Source: Planctomycetia bacterium
GTDB taxonomy: Bacteria > Planctomycetota > Phycisphaerae > Phycisphaerales > SM1A02
NCBI GenBank assembly: GCA_005790605.1
Contig: SXUI01000006.1
Coordinates: forward strand, 1-36,255
Length of the DNA stretch: 36,255 nucleotides
Direction: 5' to 3'
Positions 9,326 through 17,408 of the stretch are shown one piece after another; within the stretch, counting starts at the first letter, position 1, and every line of letters starts with the position of its first letter. The notes beneath the pieces are model-generated. The model made no database searches. It saw nothing but the letters and a program-made list of their open reading frames with translations, and was not told the origin of the DNA. Both the position numbers and the translations under genes were made by a program.

Positions 9326-9630
9326 AGGGCGGGCATCATAGAGGAGAGGCGAAGACCGCTTCCATGCGGATCCTCAGGCACTCCGTCGAGATTCACTCCT
9401 AAGGACATCGCTACAGCCTGCCCACCGACATCCAATGAAAGTGCAGCGCAATCTTGCGTGACGTGCGCGACCATGCAAGTGCGTCACCGATCGTCGCTCG
9501 AACACATCCATGCGAGTGCGCGAGCGACCTCCGCCGGAAGCGAGATCTGGCAGTGGGTACAATTTCACCCGCAGCCTTGCCAGAAATCGCGGAGCGAGTT
9601 ATTCTTGGCGGTGATCGATCGTGGCGACCA
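9326..9630. other. Divergent intergenic region (305 bases)
   Basis: This gap separates two divergent transcription units and should hold both promoters. A long plus-strand frame begins at 9454, but its first 59 codons look non-coding (Arg/Cys-rich and ahead of a clean signal peptide), so I start the plus-strand gene at 9631. TACAAT at about 9558 on the plus strand could be a -10 element for that gene, without a clear -35. No RNA gene or strong hairpin was recognised. Confidence 0.4.
9335..9340 (-). promoter_or_regulatory. Possible -10 element (TATGAT) for the KS/addBA operon
   Basis: On the minus strand TATGAT lies nine bases before the ATG at 9325. If used, transcription would begin at or next to the start codon, giving a leaderless or nearly leaderless message, which agrees with the lack of a Shine-Dalgarno sequence. 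I see no convincing -35 box, so this is tentative. Confidence 0.25.
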
Positions 9631-11016
9631 ATGAAAGTGAGGCTCCCCGCAATGGCAGGATTGAGAATACTTCGACTGAGAGTTCTGTCGGTGCTCGTCT
9701 TCGGATTGGCCTTGGTTTCTGTTGATAGGCTCGCTGCTAGAGCTCAGGAAGCTGTGCCGGCACCGCGAACCACTGACGCTGAGAACCCCGTCACATACTA
9801 CCGATTGGTCATCCCACGGGTTGGGGCAGACGAATGGTTGCGCGCAGCCCAAGCGCTCGGCGAGAGTGCGCCTTCGCCGGAACTCGTCGCATCGACGGTT
9901 CGCGAGTATGAGCGGCAACTCGAACGAGAAGTTGACGATGTCGGAGCACTCTGCGCGGAGCTGCGGCTGCGCGAACAACTGAGCCAGATTGCGGTGAGTG
10001 GCTCCGGGGCAGGCGATGCGACCGCGCTCGCGCGACGGTGTTTCGATCGCTTGAAGACTCGAACCTGGCCGCGCGTTGACAGCGCCCTCGAAGAGGCATG
10101 GAGTCGCATCTCGTCAGGCATCGATCCGACTCATGCGGATGCAGTGCACCGCGGTGTTCGCGCAAAGATGGGACTGCTTCGGGCGGTCTACTTGCGACAC
10201 ACGACAAGTACGAACGGCTGGAGCAGTCTGGGCGAAGGCGTCGACCTTCGGAGCCTACTCTCGAGCCATGTCGGCAGCCGAGCGTGGTCGCAGGAGTTCG
10301 CCAACATCGTCCGTGGGGTCTCTGGAGCAACGACCGAACCAAACGAGGCCGAGGTTGATGCCGCAGTTCGCGAGGTGGACAGCATTCTCACGGCGCATGA
10401 GGAACAGTCGATGGGAGATCTCGCGCAATATTTCCACGCGCGCCGTGGGGATGCCGCGAAACTGCCAGCGGCGAACGAGGACGCACAGGACTTTGCTCAG
10501 ACTCGCCACACGCGGCGGATAGGCACCGCGCAGCGCGTGAGCGAGCGCGTGTTCACGGCGATCGACCAAGTGTCGACGGCTCTCGAACAACGATACGGCG
10601 AAGAGGCGCGCGCTGATTGGGAAGACCTGTCATGGGGCGCCGCGCTCGGAGTCGCATTTCAGCAGGAACTTCCGACACGAGCGATGAGATGGATTGAGTC
10701 GATCGACTCCGGGACGGAGACGACGGCTGCGTGCCGTGCGATTCACCGGAGTTACTTGAAGGATCGTCGCCCACTGTGGGAAGAAACGAGACGAGCGCTC
10801 ATGGACGCCAAACGCAAGAGCGCCATCCCGGCGCTAGCGAGCCCTGACAGATCGCGAAAGCTCGATGACCTCACGGCTCAGCGCCGCGCGCTCGCAACAG
10901 ATGCCATCACCAGAATGCAGGCCGTCTTGGGCGAATACGAAGCGGCGCGCCTCGAAAAATACTTGGGGTCGTTGCAACAGGAGTGGGATCCGGCTCGGCG
11001 TTGGAGAAACATCTGA
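9631..11016 (+). CDS. Secreted helical protein of unknown function
   Basis: The product is 461 aa. The ATG at 9631 (MKVRLPAMAGLRILRLRV) is chosen because it opens a typical signal peptide: a basic n-region, the hydrophobic core LSVLVFGLALV and a probable cut after AARAQ. The mature protein looks almost all alpha-helical, rich in Ala, Arg and Glu, with charged segments such as VREYERQLEREVDD near its start. I recognise no catalytic motif. The segment YLKDRRPLWEETRRALMDAK resembles YEHELTALLEQWSRARLDAT in the helical proteins at 13530-14735 and 17409-18620 in spacing and composition, so it may be a distant relative. It is followed 13 bases later by a Cys-rich secreted protein. ATG 9652 is an alternative start. 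Confidence 0.75.
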   Translation: MKVRLPAMAGLRILRLRVLSVLVFGLALVSVDRLAARAQEAVPAPRTTDAENPVTYYRLVIPRVGADEWLRAAQALGESAPSPELVASTVREYERQLEREVDDVGALCAELRLREQLSQIAVSGSGAGDATALARRCFDRLKTRTWPRVDSALEEAWSRISSGIDPTHADAVHRGVRAKMGLLRAVYLRHTTSTNGWSSLGEGVDLRSLLSSHVGSRAWSQEFANIVRGVSGATTEPNEAEVDAAVREVDSILTAHEEQSMGDLAQYFHARRGDAAKLPAANEDAQDFAQTRHTRRIGTAQRVSERVFTAIDQVSTALEQRYGEEARADWEDLSWGAALGVAFQQELPTRAMRWIESIDSGTETTAACRAIHRSYLKDRRPLWEETRRALMDAKRKSAIPALASPDRSRKLDDLTAQRRALATDAITRMQAVLGEYEAARLEKYLGSLQQEWDPARRWRNI

Positions 11017-11029
11017 AAGGAGAATTGCT

Positions 11030-11416
11030 ATGCGTGAATCAATCGCTCTACTTACACAGGCGCTTGTCCCAGCGGTCATCGCATTGGCCGTGATCTTCTC
11101 GACTCAGTCCCGCGGCCAAGTTGTATACCAGTGGCACCCCTACTTCGACTGCGTCGTGTCAGGCAAGTGTCTTGCTCAAAACGCGGCGTGCGGAGGCGCC
11201 GGATCGGCTGGACAGCGCTGTCGCTACTGCGAAAACCCAATGACCATGTATGAATGCGAGTTCGACCTCTTCGAAAATTGCTACGAGGTCATAAGTCAGC
11301 CAGCCCCCACCATCACCTGCGGCTCGATGTTCGTCGGCGCGTGTAACCTCTCGGGAACGAACTGCACCAATGGCGTCTTGAACGGCCGCACTTGCCCGCG
11401 ACCAGACTGCTCCTAA
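11030..11416 (+). CDS. Small secreted cysteine-rich protein
   Basis: The product is 128 aa. The start is set by a very good Shine-Dalgarno sequence (AAAGGAGA at 11016-11023, overlapping the upstream stop) followed by ATG at 11030. The N-terminus MRESIALLTQALVPAVIALAVIFSTQ is a signal peptide with a probable cut near SRGQ. The mature part of about 100 residues holds 12 cysteines, including CRYC and spaced single Cys residues, and should be disulfide-bonded outside the cytoplasm. I do not recognise the family. It is similar in kind, but not clearly homologous, to the Cys-rich protein at 18637-19104. It probably shares a message with the helical protein before it. Confidence 0.75.
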   Translation: MRESIALLTQALVPAVIALAVIFSTQSRGQVVYQWHPYFDCVVSGKCLAQNAACGGAGSAGQRCRYCENPMTMYECEFDLFENCYEVISQPAPTITCGSMFVGACNLSGTNCTNGVLNGRTCPRPDCS

Positions 11417-11437
11417 CACGGGGGCCCTGCATTCACC

Positions 11438-13420
11438 ATGTGGCATCTCTCGAGGACGAGCCGTTCAGCGCATCCAACGACCGTGACGCGCGCGAGCAGG
11501 GTGTTCGCGGTGCTGAGCATCCTTGCGCTCGCTTCTCCCCTAAGCGGGAAAGCACCGCCTCCGACTTCTCTCGACACGCGAGACACGCTCTGCGACGCTC
11601 TTGCAGCGGCGGCGCAGTCAAACAATTTCGATGCCACATGGGCGATCACCGTCGAGCTTGGCGAGACAGCGCGCAATTCGTTTGGGCAGGAGACGCACCG
11701 AGGCACCGTTCGAGTCGTGTCAAGGGGCGCACAGCTCTGGGGAGTTGTGCATTGGGCGCCGCTCGCGGGAATGCCGGCATCGAAACACGAAATCCTCGTG
11801 CGAGGCGATGCGCTACCCGCGCTCAGCGCAGCCGAATCAGGAAACGAACGCACGATCAGCATCGCTGAGTTTCCGAGTCTGGGAATCGTGAGCGACGATC
11901 TTCCGCTCCTCGCTCAAACATTTCGACACATTCCATCGCTCTTGTTTCCAACTTTGACACAGGCGATCATGGTCTATCCGCCCGAAGCGGTCGAAGTGAA
12001 GGCTGATGGTCAAATCGTGCTGCGCGTCCTCGCAATCGACGGCGTTGCACCCGAGTTTGACACGGCACTCGTGCTCGAACCTGGCCTCAGACCGAGGCTG
12101 CAATCGACTCGCGCGCTTGCAAAGGTTCCACAGCGCCCGAGCGATGATGAGCCTGTCGCGAATGGGGGCGAAGCCCATGTCACACTGTGGAAACGAGTCG
12201 GTGAAATGGAGATCCCTGCCAGACTCGAGCGGACCAACTATGCGTGGTTTCCCAACGCCGACAAGCAGGAAGCACAAAGGACGATCTATGAACTCACCTC
12301 GAGCGAACTCGCGAGCGCAGATCCCGATCGCATGGTCGAACTCTCCGAGTGGCTCAAGCCCAAAGCGGCAATCGCGGATGATCGCTGCGGTGCGGTTTCG
12401 TGCATCGGAGATGACACGCTGAGCCTTCAAGGCGTGCGAATTCGGCTACGAAGACCACTGTTACCTGCAGACATACTCGCATCACAATCGATCACTTCGC
12501 TCTGTGCAGCCCAAGAGTTTCCGACGCTTCGCGGCGCACGCACCGAATTGCCACGCGCGCTCCTGTCCGTAGCGCCCGCCACAAATACGCGGCTTCCTTC
12601 GACTCCGTGGGCGCTCTGCGCATGGACGGCGCTCGCCATCGGATCCGTCCTTTGGGTTGCGACGGTCATCCACTCGGACCGACGATTTGACGACGCGCAC
12701 GCCTCCACTGCGCGCCGAAAACCCCCGCGATGGATGGGGCTTCTCGCGATGAGCTTCATCGCGACTGGTACAGGGAGCCTCATGTGGCAACGGCTCGGGA
12801 CTTCAGAAGCCGCGCCGCTCTTCGATCTCGGAAGCGTGCGGCTCACAACCGGAGTTGGCGCGATTGACGGCGCAGTTCGATTCGCCGCTCACGACGACAA
12901 CCTCCGAAGTATCGTCAAACTCATCCCGTCTTGCCCTTGCCTGAGCGCTCAACTTCCAAGGGCGCGCGGTGACCAAACACGAGAATGGACTGTGCCCGTT
13001 CGGCTACAACTTTCATCGAGTGGAGAGAAGCGGGTGCACCTCACGGCCATGTTCGACGATGGAACGCACGAAATCGTGCACATGAAGGCGATTGGAATCA
13101 CGGGAGAGTGGGGAGCAAGGCCGAGACTCTGGCCGGTGGTTCTGATTGTCGAGAAGCAGCGAGCGGGAGTCATCACCGCATTGATTCAGAGCTCCGAAGG
13201 GAAAGTTCCCAGCGTCGATTGGCGACTTCCGCCAGACATGACCGTCGATGACATCACGCTGAGATATCTCGACCCCATCGATCCGCACGCTGAAGGCTGG
13301 TGGGAGATTTCGACCACGCTTGGCCGCAGCGCAGTCGAACATCGGAGCCTTGTCGGCGTCGCCGTGCTCGAGGTCGATGGCGCCCAGGTCGCCTCGGCGT
13401 TCGTCCTCGATGGGCCGTGA
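11438..13420 (+). CDS. Large membrane protein with C-terminal DUF1573-like domain
   Basis: The product is 660 aa. A signal-like segment (SRVFAVLSILALASPLSG) is followed by about 340 residues of an unrecognised exported domain, two transmembrane helices (WALCAWTALAIGSVLWVATVI and WMGLLAMSFIATGTGSLMW) separated by a short basic loop, and then an exported-looking C-terminal part. That part reads PLFDLGSVRLTTG near residue 460 and SCPC at 498-501, matching the FDFGxV...SCGC layout of DUF1573 (PapD-like/ASH beta sandwich) domains common in Planctomycetota and Bacteroidetes. The second Cys-containing motif is SCPC instead of the usual SCGC. The ATG at 11438 has only a weak upstream purine run. It lies 21 bases after the Cys-rich gene and ends convergent with the minus-strand cassette. 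Confidence 0.75.
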   Translation: MWHLSRTSRSAHPTTVTRASRVFAVLSILALASPLSGKAPPPTSLDTRDTLCDALAAAAQSNNFDATWAITVELGETARNSFGQETHRGTVRVVSRGAQLWGVVHWAPLAGMPASKHEILVRGDALPALSAAESGNERTISIAEFPSLGIVSDDLPLLAQTFRHIPSLLFPTLTQAIMVYPPEAVEVKADGQIVLRVLAIDGVAPEFDTALVLEPGLRPRLQSTRALAKVPQRPSDDEPVANGGEAHVTLWKRVGEMEIPARLERTNYAWFPNADKQEAQRTIYELTSSELASADPDRMVELSEWLKPKAAIADDRCGAVSCIGDDTLSLQGVRIRLRRPLLPADILASQSITSLCAAQEFPTLRGARTELPRALLSVAPATNTRLPSTPWALCAWTALAIGSVLWVATVIHSDRRFDDAHASTARRKPPRWMGLLAMSFIATGTGSLMWQRLGTSEAAPLFDLGSVRLTTGVGAIDGAVRFAAHDDNLRSIVKLIPSCPCLSAQLPRARGDQTREWTVPVRLQLSSSGEKRVHLTAMFDDGTHEIVHMKAIGITGEWGARPRLWPVVLIVEKQRAGVITALIQSSEGKVPSVDWRLPPDMTVDDITLRYLDPIDPHAEGWWEISTTLGRSAVEHRSLVGVAVLEVDGAQVASAFVLDGP

Positions 13421-13529
13421 CGAGCGATGTGAAGCGCAATGCGAGGAGCCCCCCGCGAGCAACCGAACGCCGTCGGCCCGTTCGATCTCCCGCACATGCC
13501 ATCGAGTTCCGCGGCGTTCGTCGAGGCTG

Positions 13530-14735
13530 CTAGGGACTACTCGCGTTCGCGACGAGCAAGTCGGCGCACCTTGCCGCAAACTCTTGGCATAGTTTGTCGC
13601 GCTCTTCGCGATAAGGCGCCAATGCCGCGCTGAGCCCCTGCGGCGTGGCGCTCCCGACGCCGGACGCAACTTCATCATCCCAGTCGTCGCAGGCGCGCTC
13701 GAGTTGCTTCGAGAGCTCGCGATAGCGCAGTTCGAATTCGTCGCGCACCGCTGTCAAGCGCCCTTCTAATTCCATCGAGCCTGAGGCACTCGCGATCGCG
13801 GCCGTCATGGTTGCCATCGCGATGTCGTACGCGGAGTCCGGATACAAGTTTGGATACAGCCTGGCCGAAACTGTTGCGCGCATGTGCTGAGCACATCCAC
13901 CACTCACGAGTGCGAGAAGTTGTTCGTGCGCGGTCAAGTGCGAGACACGCAATCGCTTGGTTAGGTTCGCTGAGCGTGCCCAAATCTGCGCTGGATCTGC
14001 ATCAGATTCCTCCAGTGCTCCCCGCGCCGCGTCGAAGCAGTGCCGTTGCATTTTTCGTGTGGCATCAAGGCGCGCGCGCGACCACTGCTCAAGTAGCGCA
14101 GTGAGTTCGTGCTCGTACTGTGCGAGTTGATCCCGAATGATCGCTCGATCCGGCTCAGGTTGTCTTGGGAGTGTCGGGGCACCCCAAACCTGCCTCAATT
14201 CAAAGTTGACCCATTGACTGGTACTCGGAACCGCATGCGCTGCCCGCCGAGAAGCCATGTCGCGGAGCACCTCGAGCGAATCAACCTGCTCGATCGTGAG
14301 TACCGGCTCAATAGATTCCATTGCGGCAATAAACTGCAACTCGAGTTGAAGGGCTGTCGCAATCAGCGCCCGCGCGCGTTGATCCACGCTCTTCCACGCA
14401 GTGCGAAACTCATCCGACGCCATGCCCTGCGATTGCAGCGCACGCGAGGCAGTGGCCGATTTCACGAGGTACTCCGCTGCGGTTCGCTCCACGAGTGGGT
14501 TGTACTGCTCGACTATGAACGCATCGTGCCGTGCTTGGATCGCTGCGGCCTGCGCGGGCGTCGCATCGAGTAACGCAATCCAAGCATCAAACTCAGCTCG
14601 CGTGAGTGCCGACTCGAACGGCAACGCCGAGTGCGCATACCCAACCTCTGGTTCGACGAAGTCCTTCAGCAACTTCGGATCATCGACGGAGAGGGAAATC
14701 AACAGCGTTGCCAGGCCGTCGATGAGGAAGTTCAT
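13530..14735 (-). CDS. Exported helical protein, cassette copy A
   Basis: The product is 401 aa. The ATG at 14735 follows a Shine-Dalgarno-like GTGGAG at a spacing of about 8. The first 17 residues (MNFLIDGLATLLISLSV) are moderately hydrophobic and may be a short signal peptide; the next residues (DDPKLLKD) begin the conserved part. The protein is predicted all-helical and Ala/Glu/Arg-rich, with motifs shared with the copy at 17409-18620: VEPEVGYAH, ALPFES, ASRRAAHAVPS, ELRQVWG, YEHELT and DEFELRYRE. No enzyme motif was recognised. It is the last gene of cassette A, 71 bases after the lipoprotein gene, and ends convergent with the DUF1573-like gene across a 109-base gap. Confidence 0.8.
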   Translation of the reverse strand: MNFLIDGLATLLISLSVDDPKLLKDFVEPEVGYAHSALPFESALTRAEFDAWIALLDATPAQAAAIQARHDAFIVEQYNPLVERTAAEYLVKSATASRALQSQGMASDEFRTAWKSVDQRARALIATALQLELQFIAAMESIEPVLTIEQVDSLEVLRDMASRRAAHAVPSTSQWVNFELRQVWGAPTLPRQPEPDRAIIRDQLAQYEHELTALLEQWSRARLDATRKMQRHCFDAARGALEESDADPAQIWARSANLTKRLRVSHLTAHEQLLALVSGGCAQHMRATVSARLYPNLYPDSAYDIAMATMTAAIASASGSMELEGRLTAVRDEFELRYRELSKQLERACDDWDDEVASGVGSATPQGLSAALAPYREERDKLCQEFAARCADLLVANASSP

Positions 14736-14806
14736 GTTGTGACTCCACTAATTCAGATGCGAAACACTTCAGCGCGCCGAAAGACAGACTCGCCGCGGAA
14801 CGACCA

Positions 14807-14910
14807 TCACTTCGCGCGAGGCACAAGCTCGAGGGTTCGGGATTCGGTAGTGACCGGAAGACCCTCCCAAGTTCCATTGAGGAGCTTGCACATCGGCTCG
14901 AACGATACGA
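14807..14910. repeat. Near-identical block (3' end of lipoprotein gene), copy A
   Basis: These 104 bases match 19478-19581 with one difference by eye (T/G in the fourth codon block near 14880). The block begins exactly at the lipoprotein stop codon. Confidence 0.9.
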
Positions 14911-15517
14911 GGTAGGAATGACCCAAGCACTCGGCTTCAACATCAACGCGGAGGATGGCGATGCTGATCCCAGTGCCTCGAGAGGGTGTTTCGCCGCTGA
15001 CGAGCCAAACACCGCCAGCAACTGGCTTCGACTCCCATACATCAGTCGGCGCGTTGAGATCTGTCATCTGTGAATCAAAATCGACGGGAGTCCCGTGCTC
15101 CGGACTCACTTCGAGCTCTCGATTTGCGGCACCAACAATAGTAAGTACCTTGTTCCAGATGCTGTCGCGCCGCAGCGATCGCGCTAGGCGAGCAGCGCCA
15201 TTCGAGGGACCTGTGACCGCGACGATAAGATGAACTCGAACTCTGTTCGCATAAAGCTGCGCGGCCACGCTTTCGTAGTCGACCACCTCCGGCCTACCCT
15301 CCACGGTGGGTCCAATCGACTTGAGCGCAATGACTGGATCGACAAATCCAACCGGCGTGATCAGAAACCCTCCTCTGAGTGACTTCCAATCGACAGAGCC
15401 TGCGGGAAACTCTGGAACCGACGCATTCGACTCGGCGCTGCGACATCCGTTGACTAGCGCCGCAGCGAACAAAGAGCCTGCGAGGAGTGCCTGAATAGTG
15501 CTGATTGCGTAAGGCAT
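14807..15517 (-). CDS. Lipoprotein of unknown function, cassette copy A
   Basis: The product is 236 aa from ATG 15517, preceded by GGAG nine bases upstream that directly follows the stop of the preceding gene. The N-terminus MPYAISTIQALLAGSLFAAALVNGC is a lipoprotein signal peptide with the lipobox LVNGC, so Cys25 should be lipidated. The mature protein begins with the phrases SVPEFPAGSVDW and GGFLITPVGFVDPVIALKS and ends with RTLELVPRAK; it looks beta-rich. No known family was recognised. Its 5' third and its last 104 bases are nearly identical in DNA to the copy at 19478-20191, while the centre is diverged. It probably sits at the membrane with the exported products of the same cassette. 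Confidence 0.82.
   Translation of the reverse strand: MPYAISTIQALLAGSLFAAALVNGCRSAESNASVPEFPAGSVDWKSLRGGFLITPVGFVDPVIALKSIGPTVEGRPEVVDYESVAAQLYANRVRVHLIVAVTGPSNGAARLARSLRRDSIWNKVLTIVGAANRELEVSPEHGTPVDFDSQMTDLNAPTDVWESKPVAGGVWLVSGETPSRGTGISIAILRVDVEAECLGHSYLVSFEPMCKLLNGTWEGLPVTTESRTLELVPRAK
15312..15487. repeat. Near-identical block (5' part of lipoprotein gene), copy A
   Basis: These 176 bases match 19986-20161 with three differences and no gap. The block covers the signal peptide core and the first ~55 residues of the mature lipoprotein. Confidence 0.9.
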
Positions 15518-15530
15518 AGTTGAGGCTCCG

Positions 15531-16538
15531 TTATGGCATCGACGGACTGAACGGATCACAAATGTCATCGCAAATCCACTCTCCAGAATTGCAACACTGT
15601 GGCGACGGGGACGAAGCACTCGGACTCGCAAACTGCGAACAGCAGTCGACGCAGTTTATGCTGCAGCCCTCGCCGCGCCACCCGAGTGCTTGCGCGTAGG
15701 CGCGGCAGATCCGTTCGCAGCACTCAGACTGTGACACAGGCGGCTCTCCAACACACAGCCCTGCGAATCGATTCGCCTCGAGCTCGCGGCACAAGTAGCC
15801 GTAACGATCGCGATATCTTGCGTAGAAGGAAGGGCACGAGATTGACGACTCATAGAAACCGAGCGCGCAGAATTGGGCGGCGTGAAGAAGCTCATGCGCC
15901 AGAAGACCGCATGGGTCTTCTGCGTTGGTACTCACCGCAATCCGGATCGTCCGTTCGCGTGAAGTGCGCTCGGGAAATGTCATCGCCCAATAGGGCTGAA
16001 TCTCGAGTTCCGGGCACACCGTGGCTGAAACGGTGATGTTTGGTTGAAGAGGGCAGTCCATCATTACCCTGAGAAGCGCAACTTGCACCCGTGGATCAGA
16101 TGCGCACCCCGTCAAGAATGACAAGTCGCCTTCAAATGTAAAGCCTGGGGGGTAGTAACCAGGGAGCGGCACGAACTCAACCTCGAACTCCTCGAATCCA
16201 GCCCTCTCCGCAATCACAAGCCGCATGAGTTCTGATGCTCTCGGAGTGACCGATGCCACGCCCGCCGTGCCGAGATCGCAGAGGACGGTTTCTACGGATC
16301 CGGGCGGTGGCGTGACCGCTGCATAGCCTTGGCGACCGAACTCGGTCATGACCTCTGTGAGATCGGTGAGCCCAACCATGCCATCGCCGTCGAGGTCACC
16401 GGCCTGGCGCGTCGGTACCGGGAGCAAGAAATTGTCGAGTACGACCGCCAGATCCGCAGTGGTCACCTCAGCGTTCGCATCGACATCACCTCTGACTTCC
16501 GGAAACTCCGGCTGCGCGACCATTGGATCAAACTGCAC
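15531..16538 (-). CDS. Dockerin/HExxH metallopeptidase-like protein, C-terminal fragment (copy A)
   Basis: This is a 335-codon frame opening at GTG 16538, directly after an in-frame TGA (16539-16541) that cuts the full gene; copy B has TTA (Leu) at that site. Domains in order: two dockerin-like Ca loops (GDVDANAEVTTADL at about 17-30, GDLDGDGMVGLTDL at 47-60), an unrecognised domain, then HELLH (215-219) followed 31 residues later by RELEAN (251-256). HExxH plus a downstream Glu is the gluzincin-type zinc site. A Cys-rich tail (CCERIC, CSINCVDCC, CCNSG) follows. The GTG has no obvious ribosome site, so this part may not be made alone. I infer a secreted zinc peptidase, now broken or dependent on readthrough. 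Confidence 0.72.
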   Translation of the reverse strand: MQFDPMVAQPEFPEVRGDVDANAEVTTADLAVVLDNFLLPVPTRQAGDLDGDGMVGLTDLTEVMTEFGRQGYAAVTPPPGSVETVLCDLGTAGVASVTPRASELMRLVIAERAGFEEFEVEFVPLPGYYPPGFTFEGDLSFLTGCASDPRVQVALLRVMMDCPLQPNITVSATVCPELEIQPYWAMTFPERTSRERTIRIAVSTNAEDPCGLLAHELLHAAQFCALGFYESSISCPSFYARYRDRYGYLCRELEANRFAGLCVGEPPVSQSECCERICRAYAQALGWRGEGCSINCVDCCSQFASPSASSPSPQCCNSGEWICDDICDPFSPSMP

Positions 16539-17090
16539 TCAGACTTCTGCGCGACTCGGAGAGAAAATGTACACGCGTACGGAGGGCTCCCCTTGCGCGT
16601 TGACGGTTCTCGCGAATACCTGAACCTCACTCATCGCATCGCCGTCGATATCAAACATTTCGCGAAGCCCAACTCCAAACATCGTCACCGCGACATCCTC
16701 GTCTGGCACTCTCACGACGGCGTCTGCGCGTGCGGCGCTCACGAACTCACTGCACGGCGACATCCACGGCGACCTAAAGAGATAGATCGCCCCTCTCCCT
16801 CCGAAAGCACTTGGCGCAGCTATCAACAACTCCGGTTCGCCGTCGCCATTGCTGTCTGGGATGACGAGCACAGCCGAGCCGAAGCCGTCCTCCAGTGCGT
16901 CACCTCGAATGCGAACGAGCGGGCTCATCGTCGCGCCGTTCATCACCGTCACTTGATTTGCTTCAGCAGTGATCGCCTCGCAAACACCGTCGAGATTGAG
17001 ATTTGCATTCAAGACGAGTGGCGGAATGGATTGGGCATTCGTCACAGCAGAGATCGCGACTGCGCGAGCGCGGCGACCTCCACACTGCAC
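16539..17090 (-). CDS. FG-GAP-like N-terminal fragment of the broken copy A gene
   Basis: This 183-codon frame ends at the TGA at 16539-16541. It holds an FG-GAP/VCBS-like stretch (DGFGSAVLVIPDSNGDGEPELLIAAP), then RSPWMSPCSEF, where copy B instead has a TAG stop, and runs to SRAEV. The start is uncertain: GTG 17090 gives QCGGRRARAVAISAVTNAQS, with the cleavage-like NAQS of copy B but no clear hydrophobic core, and an in-frame TAA lies a little upstream (17115-17117). A different frame just upstream (ATG near 17182 after GGAGGG) reads KRLRLALVRC and would need a frameshift to join. The 5' end therefore looks damaged, and I treat copy A as a pseudogene in decay. Confidence 0.6.
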   Translation of the reverse strand: MQCGGRRARAVAISAVTNAQSIPPLVLNANLNLDGVCEAITAEANQVTVMNGATMSPLVRIRGDALEDGFGSAVLVIPDSNGDGEPELLIAAPSAFGGRGAIYLFRSPWMSPCSEFVSAARADAVVRVPDEDVAVTMFGVGLREMFDIDGDAMSEVQVFARTVNAQGEPSVRVYIFSPSRAEV

Positions 17091-17408
17091 CGAACCAGAG
17101 CCAATCGCAGGCGCTTACAACTTCTGTGTGTTCGCCGAGTATCTGGGTCCGGTCTCAGCCAATCTCGTGAACCGTCCATTGAGTTCATTCCCTCCATGTT
17201 GGATCTTCGTTTCCATTTGGCAACGCACCGCTCCTAATCCAAGGCATCTCGGATGGTATCTACGGCGTGCGGCACGCGCAGGGGCGGGCTCAGTCGGTCG
17301 AACCGCAGCGGCACCAACATGAGCAAAGAAACTATTGCCTCGAAGCAGAAGATGCCAAGTCGCGAGCACTCAATTTCTGCCGGCAAGGCAAGGAAGCCAT
17401 TGTTCTAA
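17091..17408. other. Gap between cassette copies (318 bases)
   Basis: This lies between the end of copy B's last gene and the start of copy A's first. It should contain the remains of the copy A signal-peptide region and any promoter. A minus-strand frame (17115-17369) is open but reads as Arg-rich, unremarkable sequence ending in TAA. GGAGGG about 10 bases ahead of an ATG at about 17182 may be the relic ribosome site. No terminator or RNA gene was seen. Confidence 0.4.

Larger units (their letters stand above)
13530..17090 (-). repeat. Accessory cassette copy A of a tandem duplication
   Basis: This unit holds, in transcription order, an FG-GAP/dockerin/HExxH gene (broken), a lipoprotein gene and a helical exported protein gene. 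The same three genes in the same order and strand recur at 17409-21983. Two DNA blocks are almost identical between copies: 15312-15487 against 19986-20161 (3 differences in 176) and 14807-14910 against 19478-19581 (1 in 104). Copy A lacks the Cys-rich gene that copy B carries. Confidence 0.85.
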
